Under the pieces are notes generated by a model. That model was not told where the DNA came from. It ran no database searches and saw only the letters and a program-made list of their open reading frames with translations. Below are positions 43,492 to 52,258 of a DNA stretch of 64,000 nt, piece after piece (the first letter of the stretch is position 1; every line of letters begins with the position of its first letter). The stretch comes from Mycolicibacterium aichiense. GTDB taxonomy: Bacteria > Actinomycetota > Actinomycetes > Mycobacteriales > Mycobacteriaceae. The stretch is taken from positions 3,286,001 through 3,350,000 of the forward strand of contig NZ_AP022561.1 of assembly GCF_010726245.1 (NCBI RefSeq), in the 5' to 3' direction. Both the position numbers and the translations under genes were made by a program.

Positions 43492-44529
43492 TTGGCAAAA
43501 AACGTAAACCCCGCCGGTTTGCGCAGGTCAACTGCCATCTTGTTGGCATGCGTCGCCGTCATGGCCGGTTGTTCGTCCAATCCGCTGGCGTCGACGCCTC
43601 CCACGATTGAGCCGGCCACCCCCGCGATCTCCCCGCCACCGGCGACCCGTCCCGCCGGTGAGGTTCTGCCACTGGGCGGAAATCCCGACGCCGCGGTCTT
43701 CGACGAGCGCACCGGCTCATTGGCGGTGTTGACCCCGGGTGCCGACCCGCAGGCGGCGGCGACGCTGACGCTGTTCAGCTCCACCGGCGTTCCCCGCGAG
43801 CTCACCCTGCCCGGCCCGGCCACCGCGATCGCCGGCGACGGGCAGGGCACGGCGTTCCTGTCGACCAGGGGTGGCTACGTCACCGTCGACCTGGCCTCAG
43901 GCACGGCCAGCCCGGTGTCGATCAACGAGGAGACCGACACCGACTTCACCGCGATCGCGCGCCGCGCGGACGGCCGTCTGGTGCTCGGCAGTGCCGACGG
44001 CACCGCCTACACCCTGGGCTCGGACACGGCGGTCGCCGAAAAGGTGAAGATCTTCGCGCGGGTCGACGCCGTGGTCGCCGAAGGAAACAATGCCGTGGTC
44101 CTCGACCGCGGCCAGACCTCGGTGACATCACTGAACGCCGACGGCCGCACCCAGCAGGCGCTGCGTGCCGGCCAGGGCGCGACCACGATGGTCGCCGACC
44201 CGCTGGGCCGCGTCCTGGTGACCGATACCCGTGGCGGACAACTGCTGGTGTTCGGCGTCGACCCGTTGATCGAGCGGCAGGCCTACCCGGTTCCCGACGC
44301 GCCGTACGGCCTGGCCGGATCACGGAATCTGGCCTGGGTTTCGCAGACCGCGTCGAACATGGTTGTTGGTTACGATTTAACGACTGGTATTCCTGTGGAG
44401 AAAGTGCGTTACCCGACCGTGCAGCAACCGAACTCGCTGGCCTTCGACGACACGTCCGACACGCTCTATGTGGTGTCGGCCGCCGGCGCGGGCGTGCAGG
44501 TGATCCGCAATGCGGCGGGCGCCCGGTGA
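43492..44529 (+). CDS. lppL: Predicted lipoprotein LppL
   Basis: Exported lipoprotein of about 345 residues. The signal peptide ends in lipobox VMAG-C near residue 26 (CSSNPLASTPPTIEPA). The mature chain is a beta-propeller-like repeat protein (FTAIARRADGRLVLGSADG, VADPLGRVLVTDTRGGQLL, AYPVPDAPYGLAGSRNLAW, VRYPTVQQPNSLAFDDTSD) resembling YncE/NHL-type propellers. TTG 43492 is chosen because GGGGG lies 7 bases upstream; TTG 43519 is the alternative. It overlaps the DUF5703 gene (GTGA), and pyrD follows, as in M. tuberculosis. Confidence 0.87.
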   Translation: MAKNVNPAGLRRSTAILLACVAVMAGCSSNPLASTPPTIEPATPAISPPPATRPAGEVLPLGGNPDAAVFDERTGSLAVLTPGADPQAAATLTLFSSTGVPRELTLPGPATAIAGDGQGTAFLSTRGGYVTVDLASGTASPVSINEETDTDFTAIARRADGRLVLGSADGTAYTLGSDTAVAEKVKIFARVDAVVAEGNNAVVLDRGQTSVTSLNADGRTQQALRAGQGATTMVADPLGRVLVTDTRGGQLLVFGVDPLIERQAYPVPDAPYGLAGSRNLAWVSQTASNMVVGYDLTTGIPVEKVRYPTVQQPNSLAFDDTSDTLYVVSAAGAGVQVIRNAAGAR

Positions 44530-44780
44530 GCGCGGCGTATCGCGGCCGGATGCCGGCGAGCTGGGAAGTCGAACTCTCCGATGACTACGAGTGGATTCCC
44601 CTGCGGTTGCCGCCCGATGTCACCCGCATCAGTGCGTCGACCCGACTGTCGATCGAAGCCGAGTACCGGGGCTGGGAGTTGACCCGGGTGCGCCTCTACA
44701 CCGACGGTAGCCGTCGAGTCCTCTTGCGACGCAAGAAGTCTCGTATCAACGGCCAGACCACCGATCAGCCCGAGCTGTGA
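44526..44780 (+). CDS. DUF5703 family small protein
   Basis: Basic protein of 84 residues. [22 protein letters not shown] and [24 protein letters not shown] are the family's conserved halves. Function is unknown. The start is GTG, coupled to lppL by GTGA; its TGA overlaps the pyrD ATG (TGATG). A tight lppL-DUF5703-pyrD operon results. Confidence 0.82.
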   Translation: MSAAYRGRMPASWEVELSDDYEWIPLRLPPDVTRISASTRLSIEAEYRGWELTRVRLYTDGSRRVLLRRKKSRINGQTTDQPEL

Positions 44781-45874
44781 TGTACGACGCGCTGCGGCGG
44801 GCATTCTTCCTGGTGCCTGCCGAACGCATCCACACGTTCGTGTTCGGGTCGCTGCGCGCAGTCACGGCCACCAACGCCACCCGCGGACCGTTGCGCCGCA
44901 GACTCGCACCCCGCGATCCGGTGTTGACGAGCACCGTATTCGGGGTGCGGTTCCCCGGCCCGATGGGCTTGGCCGCCGGGTTCGACAAGGACGGCCTCGG
45001 GCTGAAGACCTGGGACGCGCTGGGATTCGGCTACGCGGAGGTCGGCACGGTGACCGCGAGTGCCCAGCCCGGCAATCCGTTGCCGCGACTGTTCCGCCTC
45101 CCCGAGGACCGGGCCCTGCTCAACCGGATGGGCTTCAACAACCACGGCGCCGGACACTTGGCTCTACGGCTGGCCCGCTATCGCCCCGACTCGCCGGTCG
45201 GGGTCAACATCGGCAAGTCGAAGATCACCCCGCCCGAGCTGGCCGCCGACGACTACCGCGCCAGCGCACGGCTACTCGGCCCGCTGGCCGACTACCTGGT
45301 GGTCAACGTCAGCTCGCCGAACACACCCGGACTGCGCGACCTGCAGGCCGTCGAATCGCTGCGGCCCATCCTGTCGGCCGTGCTGGCCGAGACCTCGACA
45401 CCCGTCCTGGTCAAGATCGCGCCGGACCTCTCCGACGAGGACGTCGACGCCGTCGCCGACCTGGCTGTCGAGCTGGGACTGGCCGGGATCGTCGCCACCA
45501 ACACCACGGTCTCGCGAGCCGGCCTGCGCACCCCGGGTGTCGACGAGCTGGGGCCGGGCGGCATTTCCGGACCACCGGTGGCGCGCCGGTCCCTGGAGAT
45601 CCTGCGGCGGTTGTACAGCCGGGTCGGCAGCGACCTCGTGCTGATCAGCGTGGGCGGCATCGAGACCGCGGACGACGCGTGGGAGCGCATCACGTCCGGG
45701 GCGTCACTGCTGCAGGGCTACACCGGGTTCATCTACGGTGGTGGCTTGTGGGCCAAGGAGATTCACGACGGCATCGCCGCCCGACTGCAGACCGGCGGCT
45801 TCTCATCGCTGGCGGAGGCCGTGGGGTCGGCTCACTCCGGCCGTAATCCGAAGATTCCGCCGTCCGCGTCGTAG
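44780..45874 (+). CDS. pyrD: Dihydroorotate dehydrogenase (quinone), class 2
   Basis: Membrane-associated flavoprotein that oxidises dihydroorotate to orotate in pyrimidine synthesis, passing electrons to menaquinone. 364 residues. The N-terminal amphipathic segment ([17 protein letters not shown]) is the class 2 membrane anchor. FMN and substrate motifs are [41 protein letters not shown] (with the catalytic Ser) and [16 protein letters not shown]. The last 14 codons overlap the converging lipoprotein gene by 43 bases. The C terminus ([15 protein letters not shown]) is not conserved and may be read-through into the neighbour. Confidence 0.96.
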   Translation: MYDALRRAFFLVPAERIHTFVFGSLRAVTATNATRGPLRRRLAPRDPVLTSTVFGVRFPGPMGLAAGFDKDGLGLKTWDALGFGYAEVGTVTASAQPGNPLPRLFRLPEDRALLNRMGFNNHGAGHLALRLARYRPDSPVGVNIGKSKITPPELAADDYRASARLLGPLADYLVVNVSSPNTPGLRDLQAVESLRPILSAVLAETSTPVLVKIAPDLSDEDVDAVADLAVELGLAGIVATNTTVSRAGLRTPGVDELGPGGISGPPVARRSLEILRRLYSRVGSDLVLISVGGIETADDAWERITSGASLLQGYTGFIYGGGLWAKEIHDGIAARLQTGGFSSLAEAVGSAHSGRNPKIPPSAS

Positions 45875-46899
45875 AGCAGGTCGTAGTGGCCCAGTGCCCG
45901 CAGCCCGGTGTTCACGAATGTTCCATGTCGGGCAGGGGCGCGGTGCACCTCGGTCGGCGTCTGCGGTCCTCCGTCGCCGACCGCGAAGCTGTAGCGCAGA
46001 TCGCCCACGGTGATCGTCATCCCGGTGCCGGCGGGCACTGTTCCATTCGACGGTAGACCGTCGGCCTCCACGATCATGTCCAGCAGACCGGTATCGACCA
46101 GAACCTTGCCGGAATGGATTGGCCCTGAACCTGATTGGAAGCCACCCGTCGGGGTCAGCCAGTCGTTGTGCGAGCCCTCCGCCGGAGCGCCGGCACTGGC
46201 CAGTTGCTGCATGGTCCAGGCACCGGTCACCGTGGCGGCCGTCAGGCCGAGTGACAGGCCGGCGCGGCCGATGAGGTACCCGCGCCGCATCGTCCCGGCC
46301 GTCATCGCGGCGAGGTTCAGGAACGGATTGTGGGTCGGCGCGGCGCGGGCGGTGGTTCCGCGGCCGAACCCGACGCCGAGCATGTGCGGGATCGCCCCCG
46401 TGCAGCGGCCCGAATTCACCCCGCCGCCACGGCATGTCGAGCTGGTCACCGCCAGCACCGGTACTTGTGCCTGGGCCACCGCACCGGCACCGGTGGCGTC
46501 GACGGCCTGTGGGAACGACACTGACGCTGTCACCCACACTCCGGTCAGCTCCAACCCACTCGAGCTGTAGGTGAGGCTGCCGGGCGGCGAGTCGGCAGGA
46601 ATATTCGGCACCTCCGCGGCCGGCACCACCACGCCCACCGACCCGGTGTCCACGGTGAACGGCGACGCCGGGCCACCGTTGACCGAGGCCTCGACCTTGA
46701 GCGTGCTTCGCAGGTTCGTGAAGTCCGGCGACCCGACCCACGGCACCGTGTAGCTGTCGCGGTAAGCCTCGTACGTCGCGCCGGCCGGGGCGGGGGCCTG
46801 CCTGCTGGGCGAGGGTGTACTGGTTGCGCCAGAACCACATCCGGCCACCAGCGCGGCGGCGACGACCATGGCGAGAGTTTTCATGCGAACTGTCAGCAC
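45832..46899 (-). CDS. Lipoprotein with aspartic-protease-like twin DTG motifs
   Basis: Exported lipoprotein of 355 residues with lipobox LVAG-C near residue 21 and a Ser/Pro linker. Two DTG motifs stand out: [14 protein letters not shown] near residue 84 and [13 protein letters not shown] near 267, each after a beta strand, the arrangement of pepsin-like proteases and of the C-terminal domain of mycobacterial PE/PE_PGRS aspartic proteases (PecA family). No PE domain is present. A Cys pair ([13 protein letters not shown]) may form a disulfide. Protease function is inference. GTG 46899 follows AGGAGG and overlaps the upstream hydrolase gene by 7 bases. Confidence 0.8.
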   Translation of the reverse strand: MLTVRMKTLAMVVAAALVAGCGSGATSTPSPSRQAPAPAGATYEAYRDSYTVPWVGSPDFTNLRSTLKVEASVNGGPASPFTVDTGSVGVVVPAAEVPNIPADSPPGSLTYSSSGLELTGVWVTASVSFPQAVDATGAGAVAQAQVPVLAVTSSTCRGGGVNSGRCTGAIPHMLGVGFGRGTTARAAPTHNPFLNLAAMTAGTMRRGYLIGRAGLSLGLTAATVTGAWTMQQLASAGAPAEGSHNDWLTPTGGFQSGSGPIHSGKVLVDTGLLDMIVEADGLPSNGTVPAGTGMTITVGDLRYSFAVGDGGPQTPTEVHRAPARHGTFVNTGLRALGHYDLLYDADGGIFGLRPE

Positions 46900-48401
46900 C
46901 GAGCCTCCTTCGGCGGAAGGGCGAGGTCGATCAGGTACGCCGCGGCATAGGCGTCGACACAGGGCTGGTCCCGAAACACGACTGTGTGTTGGGTGCCGTC
47001 GAACGTCAGCAGCACTGCCCCGAGCTGTCTGGCGAGCTCGACGCCCGCTTGATAGGGCGTGGCCGGATCGCGGGTGGTGGAGACCACCAACACCGGCGGA
47101 AGGCCCGGCGCGGACACGGTGTGCGGGCCGCTGGACGGCGGCACCGGCCAGAACGCACACACGTCCAGCGGCGCGTTGCCGGTGAATTGCCCGTAGGTGC
47201 CGAACGGCGCCACCTGCCGTAACCGCCGGTCCCTGTCGATGGCCTTGGCCCGGTCGGTGTTGGGCGGCATGTCGACGCAATTGACCGCATTCTGAACGTC
47301 ATTGGTATTCGCATAGTGGCCTTGGCTGTCGCGGCCCAGGTACGCGTCGGCCAGCGTGAGCAGGATGTCGCCACGTCCCTGAGCCAGCTCGGCCAGACCG
47401 CGGTTCAGCGTCGTCCACATCTTCGGTGAGTACAGCGCCATCATCGTCCCGGTCAGCGCATCGCTGTAACTCAGCTTTCTCGGATCGTCGGTGTCCGCGG
47501 GCGCGGCGACCAGTGGATCCACCAGCTCGTGGTAGACATCGACGGCCTTGGCGGGGTCGGCGCCGAGCGGGCAGCCGCCGTCGCTGACGCAGTCCGCGGC
47601 GAAATCGTCGAATGCTTTTTGGAAGCCCGCGGCCTGATCGACGCCGGCCTGGATCGGATCGGCGTCGGGGTCCACCGCGCCGTCGAGAACCATCGCGCGA
47701 ACCTTGTCGGGATAGGCCTCGGCATAGGTCGCTCCGACCTCGGTGCCGTACGAATACCCCAGGTAGGTCAGCTTCTCGTCGCCCAGCGCCACCCGGATGC
47801 GGTCGAGGTCCCGGGCGACGTTGACGGTGCCGAGATTGGCCAGGAATCCTGTGCCCATCTTGTCCACACAGCGCTGGGCAAACTGTTTGCGGGTGTCCTC
47901 GATGTGGGCAACGCCGGAGGGGCTGTAATCCACCTGCGGATCTACCCGGGCCGCATCGTTGTCCGCATCGGAGTTACACAGCAGCGCCGGAGTCGATGAA
48001 CCCACTCCGCGAGGGTCGAATCCGACGAAGTCGAAGCGCTGACGTACTTGCGGCGGTAGCGAATTCACCAGTTTGATGGCCGCGTCGACACCTGACCCGC
48101 CGGGGCCGCCGGGATTGACGACCAGCGAACCGATTTTCTGGCCGGTCGCCGGAAAACGGATGAGCGCCAGATGCGCGATTGCCCCGCCAGTCTCTGCGTA
48201 GTCGACGGGCACCTCGACCTCGCCGCACTCGGCGCCGGCGGTGCGGCACGGCGACCACGCCACCGGCACCGGTGGACCCAGTGCCGGCGTCGTTGCCTGC
48301 GGCGTGCCCTCGACCGCCGTGCTGCAGCCGGCTACCAGCGTGACGACGGCCAGCGCCGCGCGGAGCTTACTTCTGCTCGTACGTGCCGTGAATAACCGCA
48401 C
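46893..48401 (-). CDS. Exported alpha/beta hydrolase, TAP-type peptidase lipoprotein
   Basis: Secreted lipoprotein of about 502 residues with lipobox LVAG-C near 26, then an alpha/beta hydrolase of the tripeptidyl-aminopeptidase family (M. tuberculosis SlpE/Hip1-like). Visible are the oxyanion loop [26 protein letters not shown], the nucleophile elbow [15 protein letters not shown] near residue 217, the acid in [11 protein letters not shown] and the His in FDGTQHTVV, with a TAP-like C-terminal domain. GTG 48401 and TTG 48407 are both possible starts; either overlaps the PEBP gene. It is coupled to the aspartic-protease-like lipoprotein. Confidence 0.88.
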   Translation of the reverse strand: MRLFTARTSRSKLRAALAVVTLVAGCSTAVEGTPQATTPALGPPVPVAWSPCRTAGAECGEVEVPVDYAETGGAIAHLALIRFPATGQKIGSLVVNPGGPGGSGVDAAIKLVNSLPPQVRQRFDFVGFDPRGVGSSTPALLCNSDADNDAARVDPQVDYSPSGVAHIEDTRKQFAQRCVDKMGTGFLANLGTVNVARDLDRIRVALGDEKLTYLGYSYGTEVGATYAEAYPDKVRAMVLDGAVDPDADPIQAGVDQAAGFQKAFDDFAADCVSDGGCPLGADPAKAVDVYHELVDPLVAAPADTDDPRKLSYSDALTGTMMALYSPKMWTTLNRGLAELAQGRGDILLTLADAYLGRDSQGHYANTNDVQNAVNCVDMPPNTDRAKAIDRDRRLRQVAPFGTYGQFTGNAPLDVCAFWPVPPSSGPHTVSAPGLPPVLVVSTTRDPATPYQAGVELARQLGAVLLTFDGTQHTVVFRDQPCVDAYAAAYLIDLALPPKEARC

Positions 48402-48897
48402 GCGCAATGGAATTCATGAACAGGTTGAATCCGAGGTAAGCCGGGCTGGCGTCCTCGGTCAGCTCGAGCTTCTCCACCTTCACGGCGTGCACGGCCACGT
48501 AGTAGCGGTGATAACCGTGCCCCTGCGGCGGGGCGGCGCCGAGGAAGCGGCGGATACCGGCGTCGTTGACGAGGGTCAGGGCGTCACCGGGCAGCACCGA
48601 ACCGTCCCCGACACCGGACGGCAGGTCGGTGACGGTCGCCGGGAGGTTGGCTACCGCCCAGTGCCAGAAGCCGGATGCGGTCGGAGCGTCCGGGTCGTAG
48701 ACGGTGACGGCGAAGCTGCGCGTCTCCTCCGGGAACCCCGACCAGCTCAGCTGCGGCGAGACGTCCTCACCACCGGCGCCCATGATTCCGCTGACCTGAG
48801 CGTTCTTCCACGGCTCACCGTCGGCGAAGTCGGTGCTGGTGAGGGTGAAACTGGGCAGCTCGGGCAGGAATTCGTAGGGATTGTAGGGAAATGCCAT
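48367..48897 (-). CDS. YbhB/YbcL-type PEBP family protein (TB18.6-like)
   Basis: Phosphatidylethanolamine-binding-protein fold of 176 residues. Motifs are [24 protein letters not shown] near residue 50 with the DPDAP anion-binding site, [17 protein letters not shown], and [17 protein letters not shown]. From memory Rv2140c (TB18.6) is the homologue. The biochemical role in bacteria is not settled. It lies 22 bases downstream of the M20 peptidase and its end overlaps the next gene by about 35-41 bases. Confidence 0.9.
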   Translation of the reverse strand: MAFPYNPYEFLPELPSFTLTSTDFADGEPWKNAQVSGIMGAGGEDVSPQLSWSGFPEETRSFAVTVYDPDAPTASGFWHWAVANLPATVTDLPSGVGDGSVLPGDALTLVNDAGIRRFLGAAPPQGHGYHRYYVAVHAVKVEKLELTEDASPAYLGFNLFMNSIARAVIHGTYEQK

Positions 48898-48919
48898 GTG
48901 ACGGGCTTCCTTTCGGTTG

Positions 48920-50245
48920 TCAGCAGTTCTTCAAGAAGTGTTCGAGCACCTGGGTGCCGAATTGCAATGCGTCCACGGGTACCCGCTCGTCGACGCCGTG
49001 GAACAGTGCCGCGAAGTCCAGCTCGGGCGGCAACCGCAACGGGATGAAGCCGAAACACCGAATACCGAGTCTGGCAAAGGCTTTCGCATCCGTTCCGCCG
49101 GACAGCATGTAGGGCACGGTGCGCGCCTCCGGGTCGACGGCAAGCAGCGCGTCGTTCATCGCGTCGACGAGGTCGCCGTCGAACGTGGTCTCATACGACG
49201 GCAGGTCCCGCTCCCACTCGCGGGTGACGTCCGGACCGATCAGCTCGTCGATCTCCCGCTCGAAGGCTTCCTTCCGGCCGGGCAACACCCGGCAGTCGAT
49301 GACCGCCTCGGCAGTCTGCGGGATGACGTTGGCCTTGTACCCGGCCTTGAGCATGGTGGGGTTCGCGGTGTCACGCAGGGTCGCGCCGACGATGCGCGAG
49401 ATGCCGCCGAGCTTGGCGATCGTGCCGTCGAGATCGGGCGAGTCCAGATCGAAGCTGTAGCCGGTTTCCTCGGCGACGGCGGTGAGGAATTGCTGCACGG
49501 AATCGGTGAGCACCAGCGGGAATTGGTGCCGCCCCAGACGGGCGACGGCCTCGGCGACCGCGGTGACGGCGTTGTCGTCGTGCACCATCGAGCCGTGCCC
49601 GGCGCGGCCGCGGGCGGTCAGCCGCATCCAGGACAGCCCCTTCTCGGCGGTCTCGATGAGGTAGAGCCGGCGCTCCCCGCCGTCCTTGTGCGGCACGGTG
49701 AGCGAGAAGCCGCCCACCTCACCGATGGCCTCGGTGATGCCCTCGAACAGGTCGGGCCGGTTGTTCACCAACCACTGCGCGCCGTAGGTGCCGCCGTGCT
49801 CCTCGTCGGCGACGAACGCGAACACGAGATCCCGGGGCGGCACGATGCCGGCACGCTTGAAGTGCCTGGCGACCGCGATCATCATGCCGCACATGTCCTT
49901 CATGTCGACCGCACCGCGGCCCCACACGTAGCCGTCGGCGACGGCGCCGGAGAAGGGATGCACGCTCCAGTCCGCGGGCTCGGCGGGCACCACGTCGAGA
50001 TGGCCGTGGATGAGCAGCGCACCCCGGCTGCGGTCGGCCCCGGGCAGGCGGGCGAAGACGTTGCCGCGGCCCGGCGCTCCGGACTCGATGTACTCGGTGG
50101 CGTAGCCGACGGCGCTGAGTTGCTCGGCGACCCAGAGGGCACACTCCGCCTCACCCTTGGTGGTCGCCAAATCGCCGGTGTTGGAGGTATCGAACCGGAT
50201 CAGGGAACTGACGAGATCAACGACCTCGTCGACGGCTTGTGTCAC
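48920..50245 (-). CDS. M20/M25/M40 family metallo-peptidase
   Basis: Cytosolic zinc-dependent aminoacylase or peptidase of 441 residues. Di-zinc motifs are [13 protein letters not shown] near residue 81, [15 protein letters not shown] near 108, the catalytic [13 protein letters not shown] near 147, GEVGGFSL and a C-terminal metal His in [12 protein letters not shown]. The lid domain contains [15 protein letters not shown] 50245 is chosen because AGGAAAGGGG lies just upstream and the sequence after it ([20 protein letters not shown]) is conserved in this family. The neighbour order PEBP-M20 matches Rv2140c-Rv2141c. Confidence 0.9.
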   Translation of the reverse strand: MTQAVDEVVDLVSSLIRFDTSNTGDLATTKGEAECALWVAEQLSAVGYATEYIESGAPGRGNVFARLPGADRSRGALLIHGHLDVVPAEPADWSVHPFSGAVADGYVWGRGAVDMKDMCGMMIAVARHFKRAGIVPPRDLVFAFVADEEHGGTYGAQWLVNNRPDLFEGITEAIGEVGGFSLTVPHKDGGERRLYLIETAEKGLSWMRLTARGRAGHGSMVHDDNAVTAVAEAVARLGRHQFPLVLTDSVQQFLTAVAEETGYSFDLDSPDLDGTIAKLGGISRIVGATLRDTANPTMLKAGYKANVIPQTAEAVIDCRVLPGRKEAFEREIDELIGPDVTREWERDLPSYETTFDGDLVDAMNDALLAVDPEARTVPYMLSGGTDAKAFARLGIRCFGFIPLRLPPELDFAALFHGVDERVPVDALQFGTQVLEHFLKNC

Positions 50246-50359
50246 AGTCCCCTTTCCTACCACTGGCGCCGGGCACCCGGCGGCGCGGAGGTCAGCCCCT
50301 ACCACATGTTTCCCAAGAACCACTCGCGCAACACGCCGATTTAGGGTTTGATTTAGCGG

Positions 50360-51049
50360 ATGACTCCCCGCCTGCCCGCGATCGCGGCGCTGCTGTGCCT
50401 GTCGGTCAGCGGCTGCTCGGCTGTCACCGCGGGCAGCGCGCAGCCGGCCGAACGTGCGCCGCTGACCAGCCCGGACGCCCTGCCTGCTCTCCTGCTGTCA
50501 GCACCCGACGTGGGCGCGGCACTGGCCAGCGACGACGTCGTCGTCACCACCGACGTGAGCAAGGCGTGGAACGACAGCGCGCACTTCGCCGACGTGAACT
50601 GCCTGGCCATCGCCGGTGCCGCACAGCAAGGGGTGTATGCGAGCAGCGGGTCGACGGCCGTGCACGGCCAGGTGCTGCGCGAGGCGCCGACAGCGCCGGC
50701 GTGGGAGCACTACGCCGTCCAGGCAGTGGTCTCCTTCCCGAGTGCGCAAGCCGCGGCCGACTTCTTCACCGCGTCGCAGCGCAGCTGGGCGGCGTGCTCC
50801 AACCGGGAGCTGAACTACGCCCAGCCGATCGGGCCTCCGCAGGTGTGGTCGGTGGGGCAGCCCAGCACCGAACGTGACGTGCTCGCGGTGTCGCGGGTGC
50901 AGCAGAGCCCGCAGCGGTGGGCCTGCCAGCGAGCCCTGACGGTGCACAGCAATGTCGCCGTGGACGTCGAAGCATGCAGCCTGGACGGGCCGACGGCGGC
51001 GGCCAGCGCGATCGCCGGCCAGATCGCCGGACGGCTGCCGAGCGCGTGA
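50360..51049 (+). CDS. Lipoprotein with PknH-like sensor domain
   Basis: Exported lipoprotein of 229 residues, lipobox SVSG-C19. The mature part is a single PknH_C-type extracellular sensor domain with two pairs of Cys (VNCLAIAG, WAACSNREL, WACQRALT, VEACSLDG) expected to form disulfides. Such stand-alone sensor domains are common in mycobacteria; ligands are unknown. A TAGGGT -10 at 50342-50347 ends 12 bases before the ATG, giving a very short leader. Confidence 0.85.
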   Translation: MTPRLPAIAALLCLSVSGCSAVTAGSAQPAERAPLTSPDALPALLLSAPDVGAALASDDVVVTTDVSKAWNDSAHFADVNCLAIAGAAQQGVYASSGSTAVHGQVLREAPTAPAWEHYAVQAVVSFPSAQAAADFFTASQRSWAACSNRELNYAQPIGPPQVWSVGQPSTERDVLAVSRVQQSPQRWACQRALTVHSNVAVDVEACSLDGPTAAASAIAGQIAGRLPSA

Positions 51050-51060
51050 GCTGCTGACGC

Positions 51061-51120
51061 GCCGAATGTAACGCCAGGGCGCGATTCGGCAGCGAACGTC
51101 ACCCTGGCGTCACGCTCGGC
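51061..51120. repeat. Intergenic inverted repeat, 19-base arms
   Basis: Arms at 51061-51079 and 51102-51120 match in 16 of 19 positions, with the core ACGCCAGGG/CCCTGGCGT perfect. A second dyad GCCGAAT (51061-51067)/ATTCGGC (51084-51090) overlaps the first, so two alternative hairpins exist. It lies between the lipoprotein and tRNA-Leu. It could act as a terminator without a T run, or belong to a dispersed palindromic family. Confidence 0.65.
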
Positions 51121-51191
51121 GGGAGATTCCAGCCGTTGGGGGCTCGTTTTGGGCTGCGGACCTCGATCCGTTAGCCTTAGCTGCTCACTGA

Positions 51192-51277
51192 GTCCGAGTG
51201 GCGGAATGGCAGACGCGCTAGCTTGAGGTGCTAGTGCCCTATTAACGGGCGTGGGGGTTCAAGTCCCCCCTCGGACA
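51192..51277 (+). tRNA. tRNA-Leu (anticodon GAG)
   Basis: A complete class II tRNA of 86 bases. The acceptor stem pairs GTCCGAG (51192-51198) with CTCGGAC (51270-51276), with discriminator A at 51277. The anticodon stem CTAGC/GCTAG encloses loop TTGAGGT, anticodon GAG at 51225-51227. There is a long variable arm (GCCC/GGGC) and the T-loop GTTCAAGTC. CCA is not encoded. It reads codons CUC/CUU. The 3' 19 bases overlap the end of a LysR gene on the other strand. Confidence 0.97.
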
Positions 51278-52176
51278 CTCTTCTTCCGTACGTCGGCGGC
51301 AGCCTGGAGAAGTGTCTCGGCCAGCACGCTGGTTGCCGCCGTCAGCTGCTCCGCAGGCCGAGACGCCAGGTACACCTGCCACACAACCGGATCGGCCAGT
51401 TCGACCGACGCCAGTCCATCCAACCGCCGAGCCTCCGAACGAGGCATGAACGCGGTGCCCAGGCCGTTGCGCACCAACTCGGTGATCGCGGCGAACCCGG
51501 CGGGCACCTCGTACTGCGTACGCGCGCTGACCCCGGCAGCGTGCAGCGCACCGTCGATCAGGCCGCGCAGTCCGAAGCCCGGCGGAAAACCGACAAGATC
51601 CTCCGCCGCGACATCGGCGAGGTCGAGCCGCGACCTGCGCGCCAGGTTACTGTCGGTGCGGCACACGAAAACCATTGGCTCCTCGAACAGCAACCGCATA
51701 TCCAGCTGCGGCGGGTGACGGTCGGGAACCGACACCAGCGCCAGATCCAGCGATCCCTCGAGAAGGGCCGACAGGTACGACGACGCCCCGGTCTGACTCA
51801 GCCGCAACCGCAGCCCCACGAACGGATGGGCCCGGTGAAACCGCCCGAGAGCAGCGGCCACATCCACCGGCCCCGACGAGATCAGTGACCCGAATTCGAC
51901 TGTGCCCGAGAGCTTTCCGGAGAAATCACCAACCGACTCGGCAGCCAGTCGGCTCGCCTTCAGCACGTCGTAAGCGTGCGACCGAAAGCGTTCACCGGCG
52001 GCGGTGAGACGTATTCGCTGGCGCGATCGGTCGAAAAGCTGGACGTCGAGCTCACGTTCGAGCCTGGCGATCGACGACGACAACGCCGACTGCACGATGT
52101 GTGCCCGGTGCGCACCCCGGGTGAAGCTCATCTCCTCGGCAACGAACACGAAATGTTCGATCTGGCGTAATTCCAC
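51259..52176 (-). CDS. LysR-family transcriptional regulator 1
   Basis: DNA-binding regulator of 305 residues. An N-terminal winged helix-turn-helix (ELRQIEHFVFVAEEMSFTRGA, SALSSSIARLERELDVQLFDR) is followed by the usual effector-binding domain. GTG 52176 is chosen over ATG 52197, which would place an intergenic palindrome inside the gene. It faces a Tat-lipoprotein alpha/beta hydrolase across 82 bases, the classic LysR divergent layout, so that gene is its likely target. The last codons lie over the 3' end of tRNA-Leu, which is unusual. Confidence 0.9.
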   Translation of the reverse strand: MELRQIEHFVFVAEEMSFTRGAHRAHIVQSALSSSIARLERELDVQLFDRSRQRIRLTAAGERFRSHAYDVLKASRLAAESVGDFSGKLSGTVEFGSLISSGPVDVAAALGRFHRAHPFVGLRLRLSQTGASSYLSALLEGSLDLALVSVPDRHPPQLDMRLLFEEPMVFVCRTDSNLARRSRLDLADVAAEDLVGFPPGFGLRGLIDGALHAAGVSARTQYEVPAGFAAITELVRNGLGTAFMPRSEARRLDGLASVELADPVVWQVYLASRPAEQLTAATSVLAETLLQAAADVRKKSVRGGT

Positions 52177-52185
52177 ACCCCACAG

Positions 52186-52209
52186 TATCTGTCTCATAGA
52201 TGACAGACA
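52186..52209. promoter_or_regulatory. Candidate LysR operator
   Basis: Interrupted dyad TATCTGTC-N8-GACAGACA, 7 of 8 positions symmetric, lying in the 82-base gap between the LysR gene and the divergent hydrolase. The T-N-A spacing suits LysR-type sites. A regulatory role is inferred from position and symmetry only. Confidence 0.5.
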
Positions 52210-52258
52210 TCGACAGAAATCGTTGGACGCGATGACATGGATCGCGTGAACTACAGAT

